From Armatimonadota bacterium (GTDB lineage: Bacteria > Armatimonadota > UBA10988 > DTZQ01), in contig DTZQ01000643.1 of the NCBI GenBank assembly GCA_012961305.1, positions 1 through 6,018 on the forward strand: DNA of 6,018 bases. Direction: 5' to 3'. Position numbers and translations under genes: made by a program. Shown here piece after piece: positions 1 to 6,018 of the stretch. Position 1 is the first letter of the stretch; each line of letters starts with the position of its first letter. The notes under the pieces are model-generated. The model ran no database searches and had not been told where the DNA came from. It saw only the letters and a program-made list of their open reading frames with translations.

Positions 1-62
1 CCTGAAAAAAGGGTCAACCGGAGAAGGTGCCCTCTCTAAGTAATTCTCGAACCTAAACCTGA

Positions 63-184
63 ACGAGGTTGGGAACCGGCTAAAGCCTGGACTCCGCCCT
101 GCTCTGGAGCCAACACTTTAGCGGGGTGGACTGAGGAGGAAATCCCGCTCAAGGGGCTAATTATCTCTGAGCAGTTAACCTCGT
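63..184 (+). ncRNA. Candidate structured RNA leader (unassigned)
   Basis: This stretch, just upstream of the glycosidase gene, holds mutually compatible pairings. An outer helix joins 63-72 (ACGAGGTTGG) to 175-184 (TTAACCTCGT), with eight Watson-Crick and two G.U pairs. Inside it 79-85 (GCTAAAG) pairs with 116-122 (CTTTAGC). Nested in that, 88-95 pairs with 106-112 with A91 bulged. The 10-nt loop at 96-105 contains CTGCTC (99-104), complementary to GAGCAG at 169-174, directly next to the outer helix, which would form a pseudoknot. A fifth hairpin joins 123-127 to 142-146. I matched it to no known class: motifs of the TPP, SAM, FMN, cobalamin, T-box and glmS families are not convincingly present. 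Helices of 6-8 bp can arise by chance in 200 nt, so this is a candidate only. Confidence 0.2.
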
Positions 185-197
185 CGGGGTGTTATAT

Positions 198-206
198 GGG
201 AGAGGG
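198..206 (+). promoter_or_regulatory. Ribosome binding site of the glycosidase gene
   Basis: The purine run GGGAGAGGG lies 8 nt before ATG 215 but only 2 nt before the alternative in-frame TTG at 209. This spacing is why ATG 215 is preferred as the start. An ATG at 196 belongs to another frame that closes after 68 codons and overlaps this site. Confidence 0.55.
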
Positions 207-214
207 CCTTGAAA

Positions 215-3200
215 ATGACCCTGATTTGGTGGGGAGCAGCAATGCTGGCCGCGCTGGCGGACGGGAACAATGCGGCTACGGTGGAGAACGGCTTCTTTCG
301 CCTTACGACGGCCAATGGCTGGCTGACGAAATTGGAGGTGGACCCCCAGGGGTGCGGAGAGTACCGCCCGACCTATTTCTGGGGCTTGTTTGCCGGGGAT
401 GAGGCGGAGTTGGAAATGCCCGCCCAGGTGACGGCGGAAGGCGAGGGAAACCGCTTGCGTTGCACGGGTGTACCCCTGCTCACCAATCCCCAGACGATTT
501 CCACCCCGGGGCGGAAAAAATCCGTACGCTTAGAACCCGGCCACACCCTGGGCCAAACTTTCCGCACCACTAAGGACGGCCTGGCCAAAGTCAGCGTCAA
601 CTGTCCCACCTGGTACACAACGGAATCGGGCCTGACGCTGACGCTATATAGGCAACTGTCACCCTACTCCGAGGTGACCACTCCCAGGCCCCCGCGATAC
701 AGCCACCGTTCTTCCTCCCCGATGCAGGACGGGGTCACCAACTCCTCAACTCACCAACTCACCCGCGCGCTGGTAGGGAGTGGCAACTCGTCCTTCGTCT
801 CTCCTCTTTCATCCCCGAAGTGGAAACGGGTGGCCCGGAAGCGGTTTGAGCGGGTGAGGGACAATTCCTGGGTGACCCTGACCTTTCCTCCCCAGCCGGC
901 TGGCCTGTACCGCCTGGAGATGTCCGAGCCGGTGGGCACTATTGGCTGGTGGAGTGTGCCGGAAGATGCCCTGCCAGAGGGAGAGGCCTTGGCCGATGGG
1001 AAGCCCGTCCCTCAGGAGGAACGCTGCTTCAAGGCCACCCTCTTTGAGGTGGTCTCAGCAACGGTAGAGTATGTGCTGGAGGAGAACCGCCTCACCTTGA
1101 GGGTCACGCCGGACGTCTCGGGAGCGCGGGAGTTCACCCTGCTGACCCCCTGGGTGAGCGAGGGGACAGAGGTGAGCGACCGTACCCGCGTGCTTTTCTC
1201 GCGCTTCTTCTCCGACACCGGGCGGTATTTGCCTATCCAGCAACTCAAACGCCGGGATTCTCTGGACTTCGGGATGGAAGCGGGAGATTGGCTGGAGGCC
1301 ACCGGGGTCAATGGTTTTGATTTGCGCTTTCGGGACCTGCACGGTACTCTCCACTGGGAAATGACCACCGACCGCATGGCCCTACGACTGGCCACGGACA
1401 ATTCGCTGACCCTCGAACTGCTCCCCCATGAAGACCGCCGGCCGGAGTTCTACCCGGTGTTCTTCTCCTCCGACCCGGCTTTCAACCAGGTGCTGAACCG
1501 CTTCTTTTACGAACGGGCCTTCAGTTGGCCTCTGTCGCCGGCTCTGGCGGACTGGATGGAGTGGCTGGCCCGCCTCCGCTACTGGGTGAACCTGCCGGGC
1601 CTACATAGCCGCGAGCGGGGACATTTGCTCACCTACAAAATGGATGAGGAGGGCTATGTGTACACCTGGGGAGGTCAGAAGGAATGGCCCTTCCCCGACA
1701 ATGAAAAGTACGACGCCCGCCATTTCACCACCAACGCCAATTTCATCTTAGGCTGCTGGCGCTACTACTGCTGGACACACGATGACGACTTCCTGCGCCG
1801 CAACCTGGCCCGCCTGCGCCGGGCGATGGAATGGCAACTGACCGTCGGCCAGGGCGCGGAGGGCCTGTTCATAGACAACAGTCCCGACCACGACGGCACC
1901 TCCCGGGGGGTCCATTCCAACTACTGGGACGACATCCCCTTTGGGTACAAATCGGCCTACGAAAACATCTACTTCTACGCGAGTTTGCACGCTATGGCGG
2001 AAATGGAAGAGGTAGTCCAGAAATCAGGCTGGAAGCCGAAGGAACCTGCTCCGCCGGCTCGCACCCCGGATTTTTACCGCTCCCTCGCTGCCCGCGTCCA
2101 TCGGAACTACGACGCCACCTTCTGGAACGAGGAGGCGGGCCGGTACATCGGCTGTGTGGACGTGCACGGAGAGCGGCACGATTACGGGTTCACCTATGTG
2201 AACACGGAGGCTTTGGCCTACGGGTTGGGCACGCCTGCCAAGGCCCGGCGGATTTACCGCTGGATGGAAAAGGAGCCCACGGCGACTGGCAAGCCGGACA
2301 CCTACTTCTTCCAGTTCGCGCCCCGGGTGACGACCCTGGACTGCTCAGAGTGGTGGTATTTGGAGGGCAAGGCCGAGATTCCGGCCCAGCCGTTTGACAC
2401 CCACTTGGAAAACGGCGGCGCCATTTTGTACACTTCGTTTTACGATGTGTTGGCGCGGGCCCGCTGGCTGGGCGCGGACAATGCCTGGGAGCGGTTTCGG
2501 GCCATCTTGCGGCGCTATGACCAGCCGGATAGGCTGTGCGGTGGCAGTCCGCTGTACTTTCGCGGCAAACCCTACCTTAACGGCTGGGCCGTAGGCACGG
2601 ACATTCCCTTTCCGGAGAGCGGCCTGGTGCCGGCGGCCTTTCTCTACGCTTTCTTAGGTGTGGAGGCTCACGTGGATGGATTGCACATCACCCCCAACTT
2701 GCCTACCGCCCTGGCCTACGGAGGCGTGCGCAACCTTTTCTACCGAGGCTTGCTCCTGACCCTGACCCTGCGCCGCGCCGAGGGGGGATACCACTTAGAG
2801 ATAGCCGGTAAGCATCCGGGCCGTGAATTTCGGGTGACAGCGACCCTGCGGGCCGGAGAGACCTACCTCTTTCGGAAGCCGCCTCCGCCGGTTACTTTCC
2901 CGCCGCTGACGGAGTTCATAGGCCCCGTTTGGCAAGGGGAATGGATTTGGCTGCCGGGGAAACGCGACCAGCCCAACCTGACCGTCTTCGCCCGCCGCAC
3001 CTTCGACCTGCCCGAACCGGTACAGGCGGCAACGGTGTGGGTGACCGCGGACAACACTTATGACCTGCTGGTCAACGGAGAGCCCGTCGGCTCCGACGGG
3101 CGTTGGGAAACGGTGGAGCGATATGACCTAACGGCCCTGCTGCGAGAGGGAGGCAACGTGTTGGCTTTGCGAGCCTACAATGCAGACGGCCCCGGCGGGT

Positions 3201-3391
3201 TGCTAATGGAGGTGGAAATCAAGTTGGCTTCGGGGCGCACCCTCGTCTGGGGCACGGACGCCACCTGGCGGGTAGCCCCAACCGCCCCTCCCGGCTGGGA
3301 ACGGGCGGAGTTTGACGATGCGACCTGGGAAAGGGCCGAGTCCTGGGGTTCGCCTCCAGTAGGCCCCTGGGGTGTGCTGGAGCGACCTTAG
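215..3391 (+). CDS. Six-hairpin glycoside hydrolase, alpha-L-rhamnosidase-like, with internal repeat insertion
   Basis: Predicted glycosidase of about 1058 residues acting on an oligo- or polysaccharide; the substrate cannot be read from the sequence. Residues ~20-300 look like beta-rich accessory domains, including a jelly-roll-like part (GQTFRTT, then LTLTLYR, later GLYRLEMSEP and GWWS). Residues ~405-850 look like an (alpha/alpha)6 barrel, with SNYWDDIPFGYKSAYENIYF around 567-587 and LENGGAILYTSFYD around 731-744. D572 or D573 and E732 are the best candidates for catalytic acid and base, by analogy with barrel glycosidases (inference). Residues ~906-1058 (GEWIWLPG, FARRTFDLP, YDLLVNGEPVG, YDLTALLREGGNVLALRAYN) match the beta-sandwich found beside GH78 rhamnosidase barrels. 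The N-terminus (TLIWWGAAMLAALA) is a weak signal-peptide-like segment; using TTG 209 would add a lysine to it. About 57 codons (653-823) are a repeat-derived insertion. The family call is good, the exact GH family uncertain (a mannosylglycerate-hydrolase-like barrel is an alternative). Confidence 0.85.
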   Translation: MTLIWWGAAMLAALADGNNAATVENGFFRLTTANGWLTKLEVDPQGCGEYRPTYFWGLFAGDEAELEMPAQVTAEGEGNRLRCTGVPLLTNPQTISTPGRKKSVRLEPGHTLGQTFRTTKDGLAKVSVNCPTWYTTESGLTLTLYRQLSPYSEVTTPRPPRYSHRSSSPMQDGVTNSSTHQLTRALVGSGNSSFVSPLSSPKWKRVARKRFERVRDNSWVTLTFPPQPAGLYRLEMSEPVGTIGWWSVPEDALPEGEALADGKPVPQEERCFKATLFEVVSATVEYVLEENRLTLRVTPDVSGAREFTLLTPWVSEGTEVSDRTRVLFSRFFSDTGRYLPIQQLKRRDSLDFGMEAGDWLEATGVNGFDLRFRDLHGTLHWEMTTDRMALRLATDNSLTLELLPHEDRRPEFYPVFFSSDPAFNQVLNRFFYERAFSWPLSPALADWMEWLARLRYWVNLPGLHSRERGHLLTYKMDEEGYVYTWGGQKEWPFPDNEKYDARHFTTNANFILGCWRYYCWTHDDDFLRRNLARLRRAMEWQLTVGQGAEGLFIDNSPDHDGTSRGVHSNYWDDIPFGYKSAYENIYFYASLHAMAEMEEVVQKSGWKPKEPAPPARTPDFYRSLAARVHRNYDATFWNEEAGRYIGCVDVHGERHDYGFTYVNTEALAYGLGTPAKARRIYRWMEKEPTATGKPDTYFFQFAPRVTTLDCSEWWYLEGKAEIPAQPFDTHLENGGAILYTSFYDVLARARWLGADNAWERFRAILRRYDQPDRLCGGSPLYFRGKPYLNGWAVGTDIPFPESGLVPAAFLYAFLGVEAHVDGLHITPNLPTALAYGGVRNLFYRGLLLTLTLRRAEGGYHLEIAGKHPGREFRVTATLRAGETYLFRKPPPPVTFPPLTEFIGPVWQGEWIWLPGKRDQPNLTVFARRTFDLPEPVQAATVWVTADNTYDLLVNGEPVGSDGRWETVERYDLTALLREGGNVLALRAYNADGPGGLLMEVEIKLASGRTLVWGTDATWRVAPTAPPGWERAEFDDATWERAESWGSPPVGPWGVLERP
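689..727 (+). repeat. Dispersed paired-14-mer repeat, copy A (within coding sequence)
   Basis: Two degenerate 14-mers fit CCNCCNCGATRCAG: CCCCCGCGATACAG at 689-702 and CCTCCCCGATGCAG at 714-727, with a period of 25 bp. The block CGATACAGCCACC (695-707) followed by CCCCGATGCAGG (717-728) recurs at 5943-5975, with only the short spacer differing. Here it is translated as part of the glycosidase (RYSHRSSSPMQ). Confidence 0.7.
740..763 (+). repeat. Tandem octamer repeat, three units
   Basis: AACTCCTC (740-747) is followed by two exact copies of AACTCACC (748-755 and 756-763). Because the unit is 8 bp, each copy is read in a different frame of the host gene, so gain or loss of one unit would shift the reading frame. 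Confidence 0.7.
3082..3101. repeat. Perfect 9-bp inverted repeat inside the glycosidase gene
   Basis: GCCCGTCGG (3082-3090) and CCGACGGGC (3093-3101) are exact reverse complements around a central CT. The stretch encodes EPVGSDGR in the C-terminal beta-sandwich. It may be no more than a GC-rich codon coincidence; there is no following T-run to suggest a terminator. Confidence 0.5.
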
Positions 3392-3414
3392 AAGTGGGCA
3401 GGGTCAGGTTCATC

Positions 3415-3443
3415 TTGACAAAATAGGCTGAAGGAGGTATAAT
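3415..3443 (+). promoter_or_regulatory. Consensus sigma-70-type promoter of the GTPase gene
   Basis: TTGACA (-35, 3415-3420) and TATAAT (-10, 3438-3443) match the bacterial consensus exactly and are separated by the optimal 17 bp. Transcription should start near A3450 or G3451, giving a 5' UTR of only about 16-17 nt before ATG 3467. The spacer ends in AAGGAGG (3431-3437); it looks like a Shine-Dalgarno site but would lie upstream of the transcript and too far from any start codon. The promoter begins 24 bp after the glycosidase stop codon, so the GTPase is probably transcribed independently. Confidence 0.85.
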
Positions 3444-3450
3444 CGAGTTA

Positions 3451-3458
3451 GGGAAAGG
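3451..3458 (+). promoter_or_regulatory. Ribosome binding site of the GTPase gene
   Basis: GGGAAAGG ends 8 nt before ATG 3467. The alternative in-frame GTG at 3458 overlaps this purine run and would have no usable site inside the predicted short transcript, so ATG 3467 is favoured. Confidence 0.5.
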
Positions 3459-3466
3459 TGAAGAAA

Positions 3467-4807
3467 ATGCTGGCGATGGACGAATTTGAGCGCACCCGGG
3501 CCAGTTTGGCCCAATTGCTGAATGACCCCAGTATCACTCCGGCGGAGCGTCAAGCGGTGGAGAAGGAACTGGAGAAGGCCCGGACAGTGCTGGAGAAGTT
3601 GGAGCAGGGCGAGGTGCGCATCGCCGTGGTGGGGATTATTTCGTCCGGCAAGTCCTCCCTGCTGAACGCCCTCATCGGCCAATCGGTGTTCAAAGTACAT
3701 CCCAAAGGGGGCACGACCAAGGAGGTACAGGCCACGACTTGGGAGACGCAAACCCATGCTTTGCCTGGCTTGGGCAATTCGCGGGTCGTCCTTGTGGACA
3801 CTCCCGGTTTGGGAGAGGTGGCCGGTGAGGAACGAGCAGAAAAGGCCTTTCAGGCCGCTGAAGAAGCCGATTTGGTGCTCTTTGTGGTATGCCGGGACAT
3901 GACCGATGAGGAGTATGCTGCCCTCCTTCGCCTGCAAGCCCTGGGCAAGCCGCTGATGTTGGTATTCAACATGATAGACCTCTTCCGCCCCCAGGAGCGG
4001 CGTCAGTTGCGCGAGGTGTTTGAGCGGCGGCTGGGGGATTTTCTCCCGCCGGAGAACATCGTGGAAGTCGCGGCCGACCCGCTTCCCTGGGAGGTCCTGG
4101 TACAGAAGCCCGACGGGACAACGGAACGTCAGTGGCGGAAACGGCCCCCAGAAATTGAGCCCTTGCGGGAGCGCCTCTTGGATATGCTGGCGGCCGAGGG
4201 CAAGGAGTTATTGGCCATCAATGCCCTGCTGCAAATGCAGGACGTGAGCGAAACTCTGCGCCGCAAGCGGTTTGAGTACCGCCGCCGGGCCGCGGATAGG
4301 GTGATTTGGAGTTACACCGTGGCCAATGCGGCTGCGGTAGCCCTCAACCCCGTGCCCATGCTGGACCTGGCTGGGGATTTGAGTTTGACCGTGGCTCTGT
4401 TGGTACATCTGGCGGTGGTGTTCGGGCAGAAAATCTCCCGCCGCCGAGCCCGGGTCCTGCGGGGGGACATCGTCCACAGCCTGGGGCGAACAAGGGTGGT
4501 GCAGACGCTGCTGAAGGGCAGCGGGGTGGTGCTGAAGGCCCTTACGCCGGGGTTGGGACATGTGGCCGGAGGATTGGTGCAAGGCCTGGCCACGGGCTAT
4601 TCGACTTTCATCCTGGGCTGGGCCGCAGTGGGGTTCTTCGAGAACAACGGCACCTGGGGTGAGGAAGGCATAGAAGCGATGGTACAGCGGGCCGTGCAGC
4701 GGGCAGATGAAACAAACCTCACCCGGGAACTGCGTCGGCAACTGCTACACAAGTTTTCTACTCGGTTCGGGCCTGGAGTCCCGGAGGCAGCCAGCACGGG
4801 AGGGTAG
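3467..4807 (+). CDS. Dynamin/Era-like GTPase with C-terminal DUF697 domain
   Basis: Predicted GTP-binding protein of about 446 residues, probably acting at the inner face of the membrane; its cellular role is unknown. Residues ~1-50 are charged and helical, likely coiled coil. The G domain follows: P-loop GIISSGKS (56-63), switch-I threonines in GGTTKEV (T83/T84), DTPG (111-114), NMID in the G4 position (168-171) and a possible G5 at VAADP. Residues ~265-430 resemble DUF697 (YcjF-type): two hydrophobic, Ala/Gly/Val-rich stretches and the motif NPVPMLDL (294-301). The G4 lysine is replaced by methionine, which is unusual for an NKxD motif. It has its own consensus promoter and converges on amrS with a 45-bp gap. 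Transport of a membrane component, envelope stress or membrane remodelling have been considered for such GTPases, but nothing here decides. Confidence 0.88.
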   Translation: MLAMDEFERTRASLAQLLNDPSITPAERQAVEKELEKARTVLEKLEQGEVRIAVVGIISSGKSSLLNALIGQSVFKVHPKGGTTKEVQATTWETQTHALPGLGNSRVVLVDTPGLGEVAGEERAEKAFQAAEEADLVLFVVCRDMTDEEYAALLRLQALGKPLMLVFNMIDLFRPQERRQLREVFERRLGDFLPPENIVEVAADPLPWEVLVQKPDGTTERQWRKRPPEIEPLRERLLDMLAAEGKELLAINALLQMQDVSETLRRKRFEYRRRAADRVIWSYTVANAAAVALNPVPMLDLAGDLSLTVALLVHLAVVFGQKISRRRARVLRGDIVHSLGRTRVVQTLLKGSGVVLKALTPGLGHVAGGLVQGLATGYSTFILGWAAVGFFENNGTWGEEGIEAMVQRAVQRADETNLTRELRRQLLHKFSTRFGPGVPEAASTGG

Positions 4808-4852
4808 ATGCCTCTGCTGGATTTCATCCTCAAAAGCCCAACGGGTGTGCTT

Positions 4853-5908
4853 TCAATACCCCATCCTTATCCACCGCCGACCCACTCGGGCTGAAGGGGC
4901 CTCGCCCCAAATGATGTCCGTGTCCGCCCCACATTGGGTGCACTTGCCATCGCGCACGTTCACCGCCAGCACATCATGCCAGCCGCGCTGAATCAAGGCC
5001 GCTCCGCATTCGGGACAGTAGGTAGTAGCACTTTCCACGTCCAAGATGTTGCCCAAATAGACGTACTTTAACCCCACTTCCAAAGCCGTCCGTCGGGCCT
5101 GGCGCAAAGTCTGGGGGGAAGTGCGAGGCTTGTCCAGCAATTTGAAGTCCGGGTGAAAAGCCGTGAAGTGGAGCGGCACCCGGTCGCCCAAGTTCTCCAG
5201 AATCCATTCGCACATCTGCCTGATTTCCGCCGGGTCGTCGTTGAGGGTGGGAATGACCAGGTTGGTAATTTCAAGCCACACCTTCCGTCGCTGGAGTTCC
5301 TTCAGCGTTTCCAGCACGGGTTTCAAGTGCGAAAGGGTCAGTTTGCGATAGAAGTCCTCACTGAACGCCTTCAAGTCCACATTGGCCGCGTCAATGTTTT
5401 CGTACACCTGGGGCAGGGCCTCCTGGGTAATGTAGCCATTGGTGACCATGGCGCTTTTCAGGCCGCGTTTCCGCCCCTCTCGGGCTAAATCCATCACGTA
5501 CTCGGCAAAAACCGTCGGCTCGTTGTAAGTGTACGCCAGGCTGGCGCACCCGTGCTGTTGGGCCAACTCCACGGCTTGTCCCGGCGGCAGGTTAAAGGCC
5601 CGGCCCTGGTCGTATTGGGCCTTAGAAAGGTCCCAGTTCTGGCAGAACTTACAGCCCATGTTGCAGCCTGCCGTGCCCAGGGAGAAAATGGTCGTCCCCG
5701 GCAGGAAGTGAAACAGGGGCTTCTTTTCGATGGGGTCCACGTGCACGGCATAGGGTTGGGCATAGGCCAGCGCGTACAGTTTTCCCCCCTCGTTGCGCCG
5801 CACGTAACAGAAACCCGTCTGCCCTTCCCTGAGGTGGCAATGACGGGGGCACAGATAGCAATGTATCCGCCCGTCCTCCATCGGTTCCCAAAAAAGTGCT
5901 TCTTTCAT
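4853..5908 (-). CDS. amrS: AmmeMemoRadiSam system radical SAM enzyme (pyruvate formate-lyase activase-like)
   Basis: A 351-residue radical SAM protein, complete and of normal family length. The 4Fe-4S/SAM motif CNMGCKFC gives C82, C86 and C89. It is preceded by a conserved Cys-rich N-terminus (C17, C20, C24, C34, as CYLCPRHC and GFC). YTYNEPT (126-132), TNGYI, NVDLKAF (176-182), ITNLVIPTLND (214-224) and LHFTAFHPDFKLL (246-258) are typical of this subfamily, once annotated as PflA-like. The C-terminus has a four-cysteine zinc-ribbon-like pair (CPEC 298-301, CTQC 323-326). Family members often sit near AMMECR1-like and Memo-like genes and are thought to act with them in an uncharacterised modification; neither partner is in this window. 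ATG 5908 is set by the AGGAGG site just upstream. A glycyl-radical-enzyme activase role is less likely. Confidence 0.93.
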   Translation of the reverse strand: MKEALFWEPMEDGRIHCYLCPRHCHLREGQTGFCYVRRNEGGKLYALAYAQPYAVHVDPIEKKPLFHFLPGTTIFSLGTAGCNMGCKFCQNWDLSKAQYDQGRAFNLPPGQAVELAQQHGCASLAYTYNEPTVFAEYVMDLAREGRKRGLKSAMVTNGYITQEALPQVYENIDAANVDLKAFSEDFYRKLTLSHLKPVLETLKELQRRKVWLEITNLVIPTLNDDPAEIRQMCEWILENLGDRVPLHFTAFHPDFKLLDKPRTSPQTLRQARRTALEVGLKYVYLGNILDVESATTYCPECGAALIQRGWHDVLAVNVRDGKCTQCGADTDIIWGEAPSARVGRRWIRMGY

Positions 5909-5910
5909 AG

Positions 5911-5919
5911 GCTCCTCCT
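5911..5919 (-). promoter_or_regulatory. Ribosome binding site of amrS
   Basis: On the minus strand AGGAGGAGC lies immediately before CT and the ATG at 5908; the AGGAGG core is 5 nt from the start codon. It is the strongest Shine-Dalgarno match of the three genes and fixes this start. No convincing -35/-10 pair is visible between here and the window edge. Confidence 0.75.
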
Positions 5920-5936
5920 ACTGCCCACGCCTCCCC

Positions 5937-5974
5937 CCACCACGATACAGCCACCCCTGACCACCCCGATGCAG
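5937..5974 (+). repeat. Dispersed paired-14-mer repeat, copy B (intergenic, upstream of amrS)
   Basis: CCACCACGATACAG (5937-5950) and CCACCCCGATGCAG (5961-5974) differ at 2 of 14 positions and have a period of 24 bp. They match copy A at 689-727 in order, orientation relative to the window, and spacing to within 1 bp. The flanking DNA to 6018 is C-rich, with a short CCCGCGTGCGGG inverted repeat at 5988-5999 and no supportable gene. The element may continue to the right of the window. Confidence 0.7.
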
Positions 5975-6018
5975 GCCATAACCCCTTCCCGCGTGCGGGC
6001 CCCCTTTCTTCCCCCCGC

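Larger units (their letters stand above)
653..823 (+). repeat. In-frame low-complexity insertion built from repeat DNA, inside the glycosidase gene
   Basis: About 57 codons rich in Ser, Thr, Pro, Arg and His separate the strand-like LTLTLYR from RKRFERVRDNSWVTLTF. Removing them would leave a short loop of the kind expected between two strands of a beta-sandwich. The tract contains the paired 14-mers also seen at 5937-5974, three tandem octamers (740-763) and a pyrimidine-rich tail (788-817). GGCAACT occurs at 651-657 and again at 782-788 and may mark a duplication. The boundaries are inferred from protein composition and are approximate. Confidence 0.6.

Noticed and set aside
1..43. Possible C-terminus of a gene entering from the left (frame 2, ending with TAA at 41-43; frame 1 ends with TAA at 37-39)
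   Set aside because: Only 12-13 codons are visible and both frames stop nearby, so coding cannot be told from chance.
26..55. tRNA-like TPsiC motif (GGTTCGAGAATT) on the minus strand
   Set aside because: The flanking bases do not form a T-arm and no acceptor, anticodon or D-arm pairing is found.
63..190. Resemblance to the glmS ribozyme (an ACGAGG-like core) and to a TPP riboswitch (GGGGTG...CTGAG)
   Set aside because: The other conserved blocks and the order of helices of both families are missing, and the downstream gene is not one they normally control.
157..198. Possible -10 boxes (TAATTA, TTATAT) for the glycosidase gene
   Set aside because: No acceptable -35 element lies 16-18 bp upstream of either.
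1831..2397. Long alternative open frame inside the glycosidase gene (188 codons)
   Set aside because: It is out of frame with a well-supported domain and is Arg/Gly/Pro/His-rich, typical of a shadow frame in GC-rich DNA.
3410..3937. Minus-strand open frame of 175 codons across the GTPase promoter and G domain
   Set aside because: It is antisense to an unmistakable G domain and shows no recognisable domain of its own.
4832..4853. Bidirectional terminator hairpin between the convergent genes (AAAGC/GCTTT around CCC-AAC-GGG)
   Set aside because: The stem is interrupted by an unpaired TGT(G), the arms are short, and there is no real T-run on either side.

Overview
The window reads as bacterial DNA of moderately high G+C content. 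It has an almost textbook sigma-70-type promoter, Shine-Dalgarno sites ahead of every gene, and three full-length protein genes. The gene content (a large six-hairpin glycosidase, a DUF697-type GTPase and an AmmeMemoRadiSam-type radical SAM enzyme) together with low-complexity repeat DNA fits a Chloroflexota- or Armatimonadota-like lineage. That placement is an impression from protein style and is weakly supported.

Layout. Bases 1-208 have no supportable gene, but contain a set of mutually compatible helices, including a possible pseudoknot, that could be a structured 5' leader (low confidence). Bases 215-3391 (+) encode a ~1058-residue multidomain glycoside hydrolase: N-terminal beta domains, a central (alpha/alpha)6 barrel and a C-terminal rhamnosidase-type beta-sandwich. 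Bases 3415-3443 hold a perfect TTGACA-17-TATAAT promoter for the next gene. Bases 3467-4807 (+) encode a ~446-residue GTPase with a C-terminal DUF697 membrane-associated domain. A 45-bp convergent gap follows. Bases 4853-5908 (-) encode the radical SAM enzyme AmrS. Bases 5909-6018 contain its ribosome binding site and C-rich repeat DNA.

The genes do not look like one pathway. The glycosidase and GTPase are co-directional, but the GTPase has its own promoter; the radical SAM gene is convergent to both. Partners of AmrS (AMMECR1-like and Memo-like proteins), if present, would lie outside the window.

The most interesting signal is a short dispersed repeat: two degenerate 14-mers of the form CCNCCNCGATRCAG, 24-25 bp apart. 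It occurs once in the intergenic DNA upstream of amrS and once inside the glycosidase reading frame. There it sits with an octamer tandem repeat in a ~57-codon, Ser/Thr/Pro-rich, in-frame insertion that interrupts what looks like a beta-sandwich loop. This resembles protein-coding repeat insertions known elsewhere (for example Rickettsia palindromic elements), although this motif is not one I recognise.
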